Notes: generated by a model not told the origin, from the letters alone. 64,000 nt of DNA from Chlorobiota bacterium (GCA_014191195.1 BJGZ01000009.1:1-64000), one strand, 5' to 3'; positions 1 through 7,344 are shown, counted from the first letter of the stretch. Translations and numbers: made by a program.

Positions 1-319
1 GAATGTATTTCGGAAGTTCGTAGTCTGTCAGTCCGTGAGTGTATTCCATGGCTTGTGAATAGGCTTTGTCAAGGTTTTTGCCCCGACTTTTCATTTCTAT
101 TAAAATTGTTCCCTTCCAAAGCAAGTCAATGTAGCCGTCTTTGTCGTCCAATTTTTTCACTCTATGCTCAAAAGTCGAAACCCGTTTGCTCGTAATGCCA
201 AACACATTAAAAAACTCAACTAAAAATGGTTTTGCGTCTGCTTCTTCGTTTGAAGTGTCCGCCCATTCCTTTGAGAAGTTTAATGCTCGGTCTTTTATTT
301 CGTTCCAACTTAATACCAT
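1..319 (-). CDS. MmeI/type IIG-like restriction-modification protein, N-terminal part (runs off window edge)
   Basis: This frame reads leftwards from an ATG at 317-319 to the window edge, giving 106 residues without a stop. It begins MVLSWNEIKDRALNFSKEW and carries a PD-(D/E)xK nuclease signature: Asp65 in YIDLLW, then Glu75 and Lys77 in LIEMKS, followed by SRGKNLDKAYSQAMEY. This is the usual N-terminus of large proteins in which a nuclease domain is fused to an N6-adenine methyltransferase (MmeI-like, type IIG). The methylase part would lie beyond the window, so the assignment rests on the N-terminus alone. The DNA is more GC-rich than its neighbours (26 of the first 60 bases are G/C). The gene starts about 60 bp past an attC-like hairpin and a recombinase gene, which suggests acquired DNA. 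The open frame on the opposite strand at 141-434 is its shadow. Confidence 0.75.
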   Translation of the reverse strand, partial: MVLSWNEIKDRALNFSKEWADTSNEEADAKPFLVEFFNVFGITSKRVSTFEHRVKKLDDKDGYIDLLWKGTILIEMKSRGKNLDKAYSQAMEYTHGLTDYELPKYI

Positions 320-378
320 TCTTTTTTTCTATGTTTTGTCAGTTTGTCGATGGTTGTTTTGTCGTCCGCTACGCTTGC

Positions 379-432
379 ACCTAACTACCTTATACTCGAT
401 ACTTTCTTACGCCAATTGTATATACGTTAGAT
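379..432. other. attC-like imperfect hairpin (possible integron-type recombination site)
   Basis: ACCTAAC at 379-385 fits the integron R-box consensus RYYYAAC, and GTTAGAT at 426-432 fits GTTRRRY. Six of their seven bases pair. A second pair of arms, TATAC (391-395) and GTATA (418-422), sits inside, separated from the outer arms by unpaired spacers of 5 and 3 bases. A 22-base loop closes the hairpin. R box, unpaired spacer, L-like box and loop is the layout of an attC site, and 54 bp is at the short end for these. It lies between a tyrosine recombinase gene and the start of a restriction gene. Only one copy is in the window, so this remains a candidate. Confidence 0.45.
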
Positions 433-473
433 GAATATGCGAAGTAAGATCACTTTTTGTCAATATATGTTTT

Positions 474-1319
474 TTATAAATCATCAAATGGACTTTTTAT
501 GTGTTGAATATTCTTGGTGCTTACATGGGTGTATATCTCTGTTGTTTTGCTACTATTATGACCCAATAATTCTTGAATGTATCGCAAGTCAGTACCACTT
601 TCCAGTAGATGTGTTGCATAACTATGACGCAGCCAATGCAATGTAACCGGTTTTTGTATGCCTGCTTTCTTGACAGCCTGTTTCAGCACCAATTGCAAAC
701 TTCTGGAATCGTATTTTTCTCCTATATTCTGCCCCTCAAACAAATATGTTTTGGGTTTGTATAATCGATAATACTCTCTCAACATTTCTAATATCTTTGA
801 ACTCAAAGGAACAATTCTGTCTTTTTTTCCTTTGGACTGTTTAATGAGAATGATATTTCTTTTTGAATCTATATGAATGGGTTGTAGATTCAGTAATTCT
901 CCACTTCGTAAACCACAACTGTACAGTAAGCAAAGCATTGTTCTATGTTTCAGATTTATGAGAATGTTCAGAAGTAGCTTCACCTCTTCCTTACTTAACA
1001 CATTCGGTAATCTATATTCACGCCTTGGTCTTGCAATATTCTCTATGATGAAATTCGTATTCTGTATGATCAAATAAAACAGTTTTAATGCATTGACAAA
1101 TTGATTCTGATAGGAAATTGATAGGCTTCTTCCTATGATATACTCATTGTTAAACTGAATGATATGCTGCATTGTGATATGTTTAATCGAGATATTTTTG
1201 TTATATGTAAAAAATACTCGCAATGCATCGCAATAGGTTTTAATTGTCGATTTACTGTATCGCTTTGACAATAACCACTTTTCGAATCTTATAATTGCAT
1301 TTTCTGATTCACTATTCAT
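474..1319 (-). CDS. tyrosine recombinase/integrase, XerD/IntI-related
   Basis: A complete 281-residue tyrosine recombinase. It has an N-terminal SAM-like core-binding domain (about residues 5-90) and a C-terminal catalytic domain (about 105-281). The catalytic set is present: Arg138 (CGLRSGEL), Lys163 (SKGKKDR), His228 and Arg231 (HWLRHSYATH), His254 (LLGHNSS) and the nucleophile Tyr263 (TEIYTHV). The C-terminal IKSPFDDL recalls integron integrases, but the extra helix that defines IntI, between the Lys and His-x-x-Arg motifs, is missing. It is therefore best called an XerD-like relative of IntI. Its 3' end points at the attC-like hairpin at 379-432, whereas a classical integron has intI facing the other way. 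An AGGGGA ribosome-binding site precedes the ATG. Confidence 0.9.
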   Translation of the reverse strand: MNSESENAIIRFEKWLLSKRYSKSTIKTYCDALRVFFTYNKNISIKHITMQHIIQFNNEYIIGRSLSISYQNQFVNALKLFYLIIQNTNFIIENIARPRREYRLPNVLSKEEVKLLLNILINLKHRTMLCLLYSCGLRSGELLNLQPIHIDSKRNIILIKQSKGKKDRIVPLSSKILEMLREYYRLYKPKTYLFEGQNIGEKYDSRSLQLVLKQAVKKAGIQKPVTLHWLRHSYATHLLESGTDLRYIQELLGHNSSKTTEIYTHVSTKNIQHIKSPFDDL

Positions 1320-1324
1320 AAAAA

Positions 1325-1350
1325 TCCCCTGATAACAAAATTCCCCTGAT
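1325..1350 (-). promoter_or_regulatory. tandem ATCAGGGGA repeats including the recombinase ribosome-binding site
   Basis: Upstream of the recombinase ATG the minus strand reads ATCAGGGGA twice, at 1350-1342 and 1333-1325, with starts 17 bases apart. The proximal copy supplies an AGGGGA Shine-Dalgarno sequence five bases before the ATG. The distal copy cannot serve as the ribosome site and may be a protein-binding repeat or a short duplication. Confidence 0.4.
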
Positions 1351-1377
1351 CTTATAATATCCCTTCAGATTTCTTTC

Positions 1378-2475
1378 CTATACATTAAACCTAAAATACA
1401 TGATATCACCATCGTGAACAATATACTCTTTGCCTTCTACTTTATATAAACCAGCTTCTTTGACAGCAGCTTCATTTCCTAATCTTTGTAAATCAGCATA
1501 TTTCATCACTTCTGCACGAATAAATCCTTTTTCGAAGTCTGTATGAATTACACCTGCAGCTTGTGGCGCAGTTGAATCTTTTTTAACAGTCCAGGCCCTT
1601 ACTTCTTTTTTACCAGCTGTTAAATATGTTATTAAACCCAATAAAGAATATGCTTCTTTGATTACACGATATAATCCAGGTTCTTCCATTCCCATATCTT
1701 GTAAAAACAAGTCTCTGTCTTCATTGTCTAATTGAGCAATTTCTGCCTCGATTTTAGCACAAATAGGTACTACGATAGAACCCTGAGATGCCGCATAAGC
1801 TTTTACTTGATCAATATATGTATTACCTGTTTTTAAGCTTTGTTCATCTGTATTTGCTATAAACATCACGGGTTTATCTGTAAGCAAAAACAAAGATTTC
1901 ATCAATGGTTTATAGGTTTCATTGACAGGAAATAAGTGAGCAGTTTTTCCGGTATTTAAAAATTCTCGAAGCTCAATCAATATCTCTAATTCATCTTTTG
2001 CTTCTTTGTCCTGTCCTCTGGCTTTTTTAGTAACTGTTTCTATTCTCTTTTCTACCGATTCTACATCTTTTAATAGTAATTCTGTATTAATGGTTTCAAT
2101 ATCAGAAAGTGGATTCACCTGATTTGATACATGGACAACATTTTCATCTTCAAAACAACGCACCACATGGGCAATTGCATCAACTTCGCGTATGTGAGAT
2201 AAAAACTGATTACCTAATCCCTCGCCAGAGGCGGCACCTTTAACCAACCCAGCAATATCAACAAACTCTATCGTTGTTGGTACTGTTCTCTCTGTAGAAT
2301 ATAAAGCATCTAATACTGCTAATCTTTCATCAGGAACATTTACTATACCTACATTGGGATCGATAGTACAGAATGGATAATTTGCAGCTTCTGCCTGAAC
2401 CGATGAGGTTAAAGCATTAAATAATGTTGATTTTCCTACATTTGGAAGGCCTACAATTCCACAGGCAATACCCAT
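1378..2475 (-). CDS. ychF: redox-regulated ATPase YchF (Obg family)
   Basis: YchF is a soluble P-loop protein of the Obg/TRAFAC class that hydrolyses ATP and binds ribosomes. The protein starts MGIACGIVGLPNVGKSTLFN, containing the G1 motif. The G3 region appears as FVDIAGLVKGAASGEGLGN. The usual GTPase NKxD motif is replaced by FIANTDEQ, as expected for the ATP-specific YchF branch. A coiled-coil insertion lies around residues 130-190, and the C-terminal TGS domain ends with EGKEYIVHDGDIMYFRFNV. The start at 2475 gives 365 residues, matching the family length of about 363. An in-frame ATG nine codons upstream would only add a non-conserved tail, and AAGAGA precedes the chosen ATG. Confidence 0.96.
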   Translation of the reverse strand: MGIACGIVGLPNVGKSTLFNALTSSVQAEAANYPFCTIDPNVGIVNVPDERLAVLDALYSTERTVPTTIEFVDIAGLVKGAASGEGLGNQFLSHIREVDAIAHVVRCFEDENVVHVSNQVNPLSDIETINTELLLKDVESVEKRIETVTKKARGQDKEAKDELEILIELREFLNTGKTAHLFPVNETYKPLMKSLFLLTDKPVMFIANTDEQSLKTGNTYIDQVKAYAASQGSIVVPICAKIEAEIAQLDNEDRDLFLQDMGMEEPGLYRVIKEAYSLLGLITYLTAGKKEVRAWTVKKDSTAPQAAGVIHTDFEKGFIRAEVMKYADLQRLGNEAAVKEAGLYKVEGKEYIVHDGDIMYFRFNV

Positions 2476-2633
2476 GATTTCTCTTAGATAAATATGATAC
2501 AATTATTGTTATAATGAGACAAAATTACTGTTTTATGCTGATTACTTGATTGTATGTGGTAAAAAATGTAGAATATATTTCATTTCAATTCCTTATTTAC
2601 CATTATGTTTTATCATCTTTTTATAGACTATCA

Positions 2634-3245
2634 ATGAAATCCACCAATGCTGTTCTGTCTGATTCCTTTACCGATCTCTTAAAAGGCTTGGGAATTTAAA
2701 AATCTGTAAAAGAAGGAGATATTATCCTTCAAGAACATGCATATCTTAATTCGATACCAATAGTACTAAGTGGCAGTATTAAAGTGCTTCGCACAGATGA
2801 AGATGGAAGAGAAATACTGCTTTATTATATCAAACAAGGTGAAAGCTGTATTATGTCTTTTTTGGGCGGAATTCACCAAGATACCAGCAAAGTAAAAGCT
2901 ATCGCAGAAGAAGATTCCGAAATTTTATTTATTCCTATTCATGCCGTTGGTATGTTGTTAAAAGAATATCCAGAGTGGTTAGAATATATATTTTCTTTAT
3001 ATCATAAGCGTTTTGAAGAGCTTTTAGATGTAGTTAATGCTGTTACATTTAAAAAAATGGATCAACGTTTAATTGATTTTCTCAACAAAAAAGTTGAAAT
3101 CACAAAAAGTAATGTTTTATCTATTACCCACGAACAAATTGCTTCTGAATTAGGTACAGCCAGAGTTGTTGTGTCTAGACTGCTAAAACAATTAGAAGAA
3201 ATGGGTTCTGTAAAGCTAGGTAGAAATAATATTACTGTTATGTAA
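2634..3245 (+). pseudogene. Crp/Fnr-family transcription regulator interrupted by an in-frame TAA
   Basis: Read in one frame from the ATG at 2634, the DNA encodes MKSTNAVLSDSFTDLLKGLGI, then TAA at 2697-2699, then continues at once with KSVKEGDIILQEHAY. The cyclic-nucleotide-binding fold follows (about residues 20-135), then a helix-turn-helix Crp domain with ITHEQIASELGTARVVVSRL. Both sides of the stop match the family, so a nonsense change is the simplest reading. Without it the protein would have 203 residues, close to the family norm. The first usable downstream start is GTG at 2784, which would give 153 residues lacking part of the sensor domain. The gene stands just before a DUF2892/rhodanese cluster, the kind of target such regulators often control. 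A sequencing error at one base would also explain the stop. Confidence 0.75.
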
Positions 3246-3309
3246 CATTTGTAACGAAATTCTCTGCTTCAATATTTCATATTTGTATTATTAAAAAAGG
3301 TGTCATTCT

Positions 3310-3522
3310 ATGAAAAAGAATATTGGTTCTACTGACAAAATCATTCGATTAACTGCATCAGCCATATTAGTATATCTAAATTCTACTAATCTTGCAGATG
3401 GTATTGTGGATATGGTTTTATTAGGTACAGCTTTTACTTTAACTATAACGTCATTTATTAATTTTTGCCCATTATATTCAGTGTTGGGAATTAATTCTTG
3501 TAATATATCTTCTAATCCATAG
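3310..3522 (+). CDS. DUF2892 (YgaP-type) small membrane protein
   Basis: A 70-residue protein that begins MKKNIGSTDKIIRLTAS and has two hydrophobic segments (about residues 13-27 and 34-50), ending with FCPLYSVLGINSC. The N-terminal basic stretch and the FCPLY-LGINSC ending are the marks of DUF2892, the membrane module attached to rhodanese in E. coli YgaP. Here it is free-standing, with rhodanese genes a few hundred bases downstream on the same strand. The two cysteines near the C-terminus are conserved in the family. It probably anchors or assists sulfane-sulfur chemistry at the inner membrane. That role is inferred from YgaP. Confidence 0.85.
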   Translation: MKKNIGSTDKIIRLTASAILVYLNSTNLADGIVDMVLLGTAFTLTITSFINFCPLYSVLGINSCNISSNP

Positions 3523-3529
3523 GCTTTTA

Positions 3530-4129
3530 ATGAACAATCATTGGGATATAAGATTTAGTGGTTCTGAATATGTATATGGAACAGATCCAAATGCTTTTTT
3601 TGCCGAACAACTTGAATCTTTACCGATTGGAAATATATTATTTCCTTGCGAAGGTGAAGGCAGAAATGCTGTGTATGCAGCATCAAAAGGGTGGCATACT
3701 GTGGCTTTTGATGGCAGTTTTCAAGGTAAAGAAAAAGCTGAAAAACTGGCTCTGGAAAGAAAGGTAGACATTCACTATGTATTAGGAAATGCAGAAACAA
3801 TAGAATTTCCTAAAGATTCTTTTGATGCAATTGTTTTAATATTTGCACATTTTCCCGATGCAATTAGATCTATTATTCATCACAAAATGACTACATGGCT
3901 AAAACCTGGTGGAACACTTGTTTTGGAAGCTTTTAATCCTTTACAAATTCCTTATACTTCCGGTGGACCAAAAGATATATCTATGCTCTATACCAAACAG
4001 ATGATGATGTCTGATTTTAAAGAACTTTCAACCATAATGGTATCTGAAGAAGAAACTGTGTTGAATGAAGGGCCTTTACATCAAGGAATTGCACAAGTTT
4101 TACGATTTGTTGGAAGAAAAAGGATTTGA
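3530..4129 (+). CDS. class I SAM-dependent methyltransferase, TehB-like
   Basis: The 199-residue protein starts MNNHWDIRFSGSEYVYGTDP, the opening typical of small TehB/thiopurine-type methyltransferases. The SAM-binding motif I is ILFPCEGEGRNAVYAASKG (about residues 36-54), followed by the acidic motif VAFDGS. FDAIVLIFAHF (motif IV) and LKPGGTLVLEAF (motif VI) complete the Rossmann fold. It lies 7 bp after the DUF2892 gene and overlaps the Shine-Dalgarno region of the next gene, so it is part of the cluster. Relatives detoxify tellurite or thiol-type compounds. The substrate here is unknown, but the rhodanese neighbours hint at sulfur or metalloid compounds. Confidence 0.85.
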   Translation: MNNHWDIRFSGSEYVYGTDPNAFFAEQLESLPIGNILFPCEGEGRNAVYAASKGWHTVAFDGSFQGKEKAEKLALERKVDIHYVLGNAETIEFPKDSFDAIVLIFAHFPDAIRSIIHHKMTTWLKPGGTLVLEAFNPLQIPYTSGGPKDISMLYTKQMMMSDFKELSTIMVSEEETVLNEGPLHQGIAQVLRFVGRKRI

Positions 4130-4131
4130 TA

Positions 4132-4326
4132 ATGAAGAATATATTAATAACAAGTAGTGGTATACTTTTAGGCGCACTTGCTGGATACCTATACTATGTT
4201 TATTGGCTTTGTACCAATGGTTGTATGATAACCTCTAAACCATTACATAACAGTTTGTATGGTGCTCTAATGGGTGGACTTTTTTTCTCTAGTTTTCATT
4301 CTACTTCATATAAAAAGGATTCTTAA
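4132..4326 (+). CDS. DUF6132-like small membrane protein
   Basis: A 64-residue protein starting MKNILITSSGILLGALAGYL with two membrane segments (about residues 4-24 and 42-57). Between them is CTNGCMITSKPLHNSLYGALMGG. The two cysteines, the ITSKP stretch and the glycine-rich second helix match DUF6132, a family I know from Bacteroidota genomes where it sits beside rhodanese genes. The ATG at 4132 is preferred over TTG at 4126 because it gives the usual MKN start. It begins 2 bases after the methyltransferase stop and its own stop overlaps the next ATG by one base, so translation is probably coupled. Its function is unknown. Confidence 0.75.
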   Translation: MKNILITSSGILLGALAGYLYYVYWLCTNGCMITSKPLHNSLYGALMGGLFFSSFHSTSYKKDS

Positions 4327-4607
4327 TGGATATCAAAACATTAATTGCAGAAAAAAAAGGTACTATTGTCGATGTTAGAACACCTGGTGAATTTATGGGT
4401 GGACATGTAGCCGGATCGATAAATATACCATTACAAGAATTAGAGTCTAGATTAGACGAAATACATTCTTTACAAATTCCTTTGATTCTTTGTTGTGCTT
4501 CGGGAGGACGTAGCGGTATGGCGCAACATATATTACAAAATCAAGGAATAGATTGTGTAAATGCTGGTGGCTGGATGGAAGTTAATTTTTATTGTTCACA
4601 AAATTGA
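4326..4607 (+). CDS. single-domain rhodanese (sulfurtransferase)
   Basis: A 93-residue rhodanese domain. It has the active-site loop CCASGGRSG (second Cys catalytic, about residue 59), the N-terminal motif VDVRTPGEFMGGHVAGSINIP and the C-terminal NAGGW. There is no signal peptide, so it should act in the cytoplasm, passing sulfane sulfur between thiols. The ATG overlaps the stop of the DUF6132 gene (TAATG). A second, similar rhodanese begins seven bases after its stop. The pair shares the VDVR-PGE and CCASG-RS motifs, which suggests a tandem duplication. Confidence 0.92.
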   Translation: MDIKTLIAEKKGTIVDVRTPGEFMGGHVAGSINIPLQELESRLDEIHSLQIPLILCCASGGRSGMAQHILQNQGIDCVNAGGWMEVNFYCSQN

Positions 4608-4614
4608 GATAATA

Positions 4615-4923
4615 ATGTTTAATGTATTAAAAGAGCTTCTTGGTTTTGGACCAAAAGTCGATATTTCATCTCTGTTGCAACAAGGCGCTATTATTGTAGA
4701 TGTTCGATCTCCAGGTGAATATGCAGGTGGACACAGCAAAGGTTCTGTCAATATTCCTTTGGATTCACTGAGAAATAATCTAAAAAAACTACCAGATAAA
4801 GAAAAACCTATTATCACATGTTGTGCTTCTGGTGCCAGAAGCTCTTCTGCTAAATCTTTTCTGAAGTCTCAAGGATATACAAATGTCCATAATGGTGGCA
4901 GTTGGTATAATGTAAAACAATAG
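4615..4923 (+). CDS. single-domain rhodanese, second copy
   Basis: A 102-residue protein whose short N-terminal stretch MFNVLKELLGFGPKVD precedes a rhodanese domain with VDVRSPGEYAGGHSKGSVNIP. The catalytic loop is CCASGARSS and the end is NGGSWYNVKQ. The start at 4615 was chosen because MFNVLKELLGFG is a typical opening for small Bacteroidota rhodaneses. An upstream in-frame ATG would begin inside the previous gene. It is cytoplasmic by sequence. It shares its layout with the preceding gene and with the rhodanese half of the lipoprotein that follows, giving three rhodanese domains in a row. Confidence 0.92.
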   Translation: MFNVLKELLGFGPKVDISSLLQQGAIIVDVRSPGEYAGGHSKGSVNIPLDSLRNNLKKLPDKEKPIITCCASGARSSSAKSFLKSQGYTNVHNGGSWYNVKQ

Positions 4924-4973
4924 AATAGTACATTGTTTATCCATCTATTTTTAGAAATTTATCGTTTATAATT

Positions 4974-5687
4974 ATGAAAAATATATTAAGTGCATTGTTT
5001 ATTTCTGGTGTTTTAATGGTATTTGGTTGCTCTAAAACACAAACACAGAATGCTAAAAATTTACTATCACCTCAGGAATTTTCTGATTCTTTATCTAGTA
5101 TTCAGGATAAGATAATTCTAGATGTAAGAACCCCCGCTGAATATTCTGGTGGGCATATACAAGATGCTATAAATATAGATTGGAATAATGGTGATTTTGA
5201 ACAAAAGACATCATCGATTGATAAAAACAAAACAATTATGGTGTATTGTTTAAGTGGCGGAAGAAGTTCTGCTGCTGCTTCATATCTTCGATCTGCAGGA
5301 TATCGTGATATTAAGGAATTAGATGGCGGCATGATGTCTTGGAGGGCTGCGAATCTTCCTGTTTCTATGCAACAAGCATCACAAAAAAAGGGATATTCAA
5401 AAGAACAGTTTAATTCTTTGCTTCAAGCAAATTCTATGGTTTTAATTGATTTTTATGCTGATTGGTGTAAACCTTGTAAACAATTACAACCAATTTTAGA
5501 AGAAATTGCTTTAGAGAATGCATCCACACTCAAAATTATCCGTATAAATGCAGATGAAAGCCCTGATTTATGCAGAGAATTAGGCATTGATGGTTTGCCA
5601 TATCTACAATTGTATAAACAAAAAAGTATCGCTTGGTCTCATATGGGTTTTATAGATAAACAAACAATAATATCACAGATTAAATAA
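4974..5687 (+). CDS. rhodanese-thioredoxin fusion lipoprotein
   Basis: A 237-residue two-domain protein. The signal sequence MKNILSALFISGVLMVFGC ends in a lipobox (VFGC, Cys19), so it is probably a periplasmic lipoprotein. Residues about 30-125 form a rhodanese domain with LDVRTPAEYSGGHIQDAIN and catalytic Cys in YCLSGGRSS. Residues about 140-237 form a thioredoxin domain with WCKPC and the cis-proline GLPYL. The fusion suggests that a persulfide formed on the rhodanese cysteine is reduced by the attached thioredoxin. It closes the sulfur cluster and is followed by a strong terminator. The fused order and lipid anchor are seen directly; the reaction is inferred. Confidence 0.9.
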   Translation: MKNILSALFISGVLMVFGCSKTQTQNAKNLLSPQEFSDSLSSIQDKIILDVRTPAEYSGGHIQDAINIDWNNGDFEQKTSSIDKNKTIMVYCLSGGRSSAAASYLRSAGYRDIKELDGGMMSWRAANLPVSMQQASQKKGYSKEQFNSLLQANSMVLIDFYADWCKPCKQLQPILEEIALENASTLKIIRINADESPDLCRELGIDGLPYLQLYKQKSIAWSHMGFIDKQTIISQIK

Positions 5688-5690
5688 AAG

Positions 5691-5719
5691 AAAAGCCATT
5701 CATAGTGAATGGCTTTTTT
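5691..5719. terminator. bidirectional rho-independent terminator
   Basis: AAAGCCATTCA and TGAATGGCTTT form an 11-bp stem with a three-base loop. T runs follow on the plus strand and, read the other way, on the minus strand. It lies between the convergent rhodanese-thioredoxin gene and ssb, so it can end both transcripts. Confidence 0.85.
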
Positions 5720-5729
5720 TATGCAGCGA

Positions 5730-6173
5730 TTAAAATGGAATATCGTTTTCTGACATATTCGAAGAAAACTCTCCTTTAAAATCAATTGGTTCAGGTGCGG
5801 GAAGCTCATCTGATTGCGATTGCTGCGGTTTTGGATCTAATAACATAATATTATCTGCAACTATTTCTGTTATATACTTTTTTATCCCTTCTCTAGTATC
5901 ATAACTTCTATTGCGAATCTTACCTTCAATAAATAACTTAGAGCCTTTATGTACTAATTTATGTACTATATCGGCTAGGTTTCTGTATTGGGTATTCCAC
6001 ACAACAATATTATGCCAATCTGTGTGCTCGTGTAATGTTCCGTTTTTGTCCTTCCATGAATCTGTAGTTGCTAAGCTAAAAGTAGCAACCCCCATTCCTG
6101 ATGATGTAAAGTTGAATTCTGGTTGTTTACCTACATGGCCAATCAACATTACTTTGTTCAATGATCGTGACAT
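5730..6173 (-). CDS. ssb: single-stranded DNA-binding protein
   Basis: A 147-residue SSB. The OB-fold (about residues 3-112) begins SLNKVMLIGHVGKQPEF and includes SWKDKNGTLHEHTDWHNIVVW and GSKLFIEGKI. A flexible Gln/Pro-rich linker leads to the acidic tip MSENDIPF, which binds partner proteins in replication and repair. Length and tip are typical. It is transcribed alone, facing the sulfur cluster across a shared terminator, and its 5' region up to 6290 is a candidate promoter zone. Confidence 0.96.
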   Translation of the reverse strand: MSRSLNKVMLIGHVGKQPEFNFTSSGMGVATFSLATTDSWKDKNGTLHEHTDWHNIVVWNTQYRNLADIVHKLVHKGSKLFIEGKIRNRSYDTREGIKKYITEIVADNIMLLDPKPQQSQSDELPAPEPIDFKGEFSSNMSENDIPF

Positions 6174-6290
6174 TGTGAATTCCTTGAAATTATTAAACTT
6201 CTTGCCCCTACTAAAGAATTATTACAAACACAATTTATCAAAATCTAAAAAAGTAATATGCATTGAATTTTCTCACCAAATACACTACAA

Positions 6291-6318
6291 AAAAAGGTGA
6301 CTATTATGTCACCTTTTT
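6291..6318. terminator. rho-independent terminator downstream of the transketolase genes
   Basis: AAAAAGGTGAC and GTCACCTTTTT form an 11-bp perfect stem around a six-base loop. On the minus strand it lies 16 bases past the transketolase C-terminal subunit stop and is followed by a T run. Confidence 0.85.
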
Positions 6319-6333
6319 GCATTTATACTTTTT

Positions 6334-7344
6334 TTATCCCTTATATTCTGCTACTTCTTTAATCGCCCTTGTGGCAGTTAAAGAGCCTCCATCTTTTCTT
6401 TGTATTGCTATTAAAGCAGAAGCATATATTTCTCGCCATGTTAAACCAAACTTAATCATCAGTTCTTCTGGTTCGCCGCTACCACCAAAAGAATCTTTTA
6501 CTCCAACAAATTCCATTGGAACTGGATGGTTTTTAACAACAGCTTCTGCCACTGCTCCGCCTAAACCAGCATGAACCTGATGTTCTTCTGCTGTTACAAT
6601 TGCTCCACATTCGCGGGCAGCTACGGTAATAGTTTCAAAATCGAATGGTTTAATAGAAGGACAATTTATAACTCTAGCTTGAATACCTTTTTCTGCTAAT
6701 TTTTCTGCTGCTATCATTGCTTCCCATACCATAGAACCACATGCAATCAAGGCTACATGATTACCTTGGCGAATAACTTGTGCTTTACCAATTTCAAATG
6801 GATGTTCTGGAGTAGTAAATAATGGTACTGGTGAACGACCAAAACGTATATATGCAGGTCCAATCATTTCACCAATAGCAATGGTTGCTTTTTTTGCTTC
6901 TTCATAATCACAAGGCACGATAAGTGTCATGTGTGGAAGTGTACGTAAAAAAGCAACTTCTTCTAATACTTGATGGGTAGCGCCATCTGGCCCAACACTA
7001 ATACCAGAATGTCCACCACCAATTTTCACATTTGCTTCATTATAACACACAGATATTCTTAATTGATCTGCATTTCTTAATGCACAAAAAGCGCCATAAC
7101 TAGCAAAAAAGGGGATTTTTCCAGATAAAGCTAATCCAACTGCTATTGTTGTTGCATTTTGTTCAGCTATACCAATGGAGAAAAAACGTTCTGGAAATTT
7201 TTCTTTAAATAAAGATGTCATTACAGAACCTGTAATATCACCACCCAACACAACAACATTGCTATGTCTTTCACCTAATATTACTAAACCATCACCAAAA
7301 CCAAATCGCGTTGGTTTAGATCCATATTGTTTTAACTCTTCCAT
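6334..7344 (-). CDS. transketolase, C-terminal subunit (pyrimidine-binding and C-terminal domains)
   Basis: A 336-residue protein covering the second half of transketolase. It has the pyrimidine-binding domain (about residues 15-175) with the ThDP-activating glutamate in GIAEQNATTIAVGLALSGK, and SVGPDGATHQVLEEVAFLR. The transketolase C domain (about 200-330) has HQVHAGLGGAVAEAV and GVKDSFGGSGEPEELM. It needs the N-terminal half encoded at 8006-8875 to make an active enzyme that moves two-carbon units between sugar phosphates. Split transketolases are common in several phyla. What is unusual here is that an unrelated lipoprotein gene separates the halves. All three genes run the same way and end at a terminator. 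Confidence 0.93.
   Translation of the reverse strand: MEELKQYGSKPTRFGFGDGLVILGERHSNVVVLGGDITGSVMTSLFKEKFPERFFSIGIAEQNATTIAVGLALSGKIPFFASYGAFCALRNADQLRISVCYNEANVKIGGGHSGISVGPDGATHQVLEEVAFLRTLPHMTLIVPCDYEEAKKATIAIGEMIGPAYIRFGRSPVPLFTTPEHPFEIGKAQVIRQGNHVALIACGSMVWEAMIAAEKLAEKGIQARVINCPSIKPFDFETITVAARECGAIVTAEEHQVHAGLGGAVAEAVVKNHPVPMEFVGVKDSFGGSGEPEELMIKFGLTWREIYASALIAIQRKDGGSLTATRAIKEVAEYKG

Noticed and set aside
141-646. Two plus-strand open frames over the restriction gene, the attC-like site and the recombinase 3' end
   Set aside because: The minus strand carries clear family motifs here; these frames are shadows without ribosome sites.
3240-3257. Two TGTAAC repeats 11 bases apart before the DUF2892 gene as a Crp/Fnr operator
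   Set aside because: They are direct repeats, not the palindrome such dimers bind, and one overlaps the stop codon of the regulator gene.
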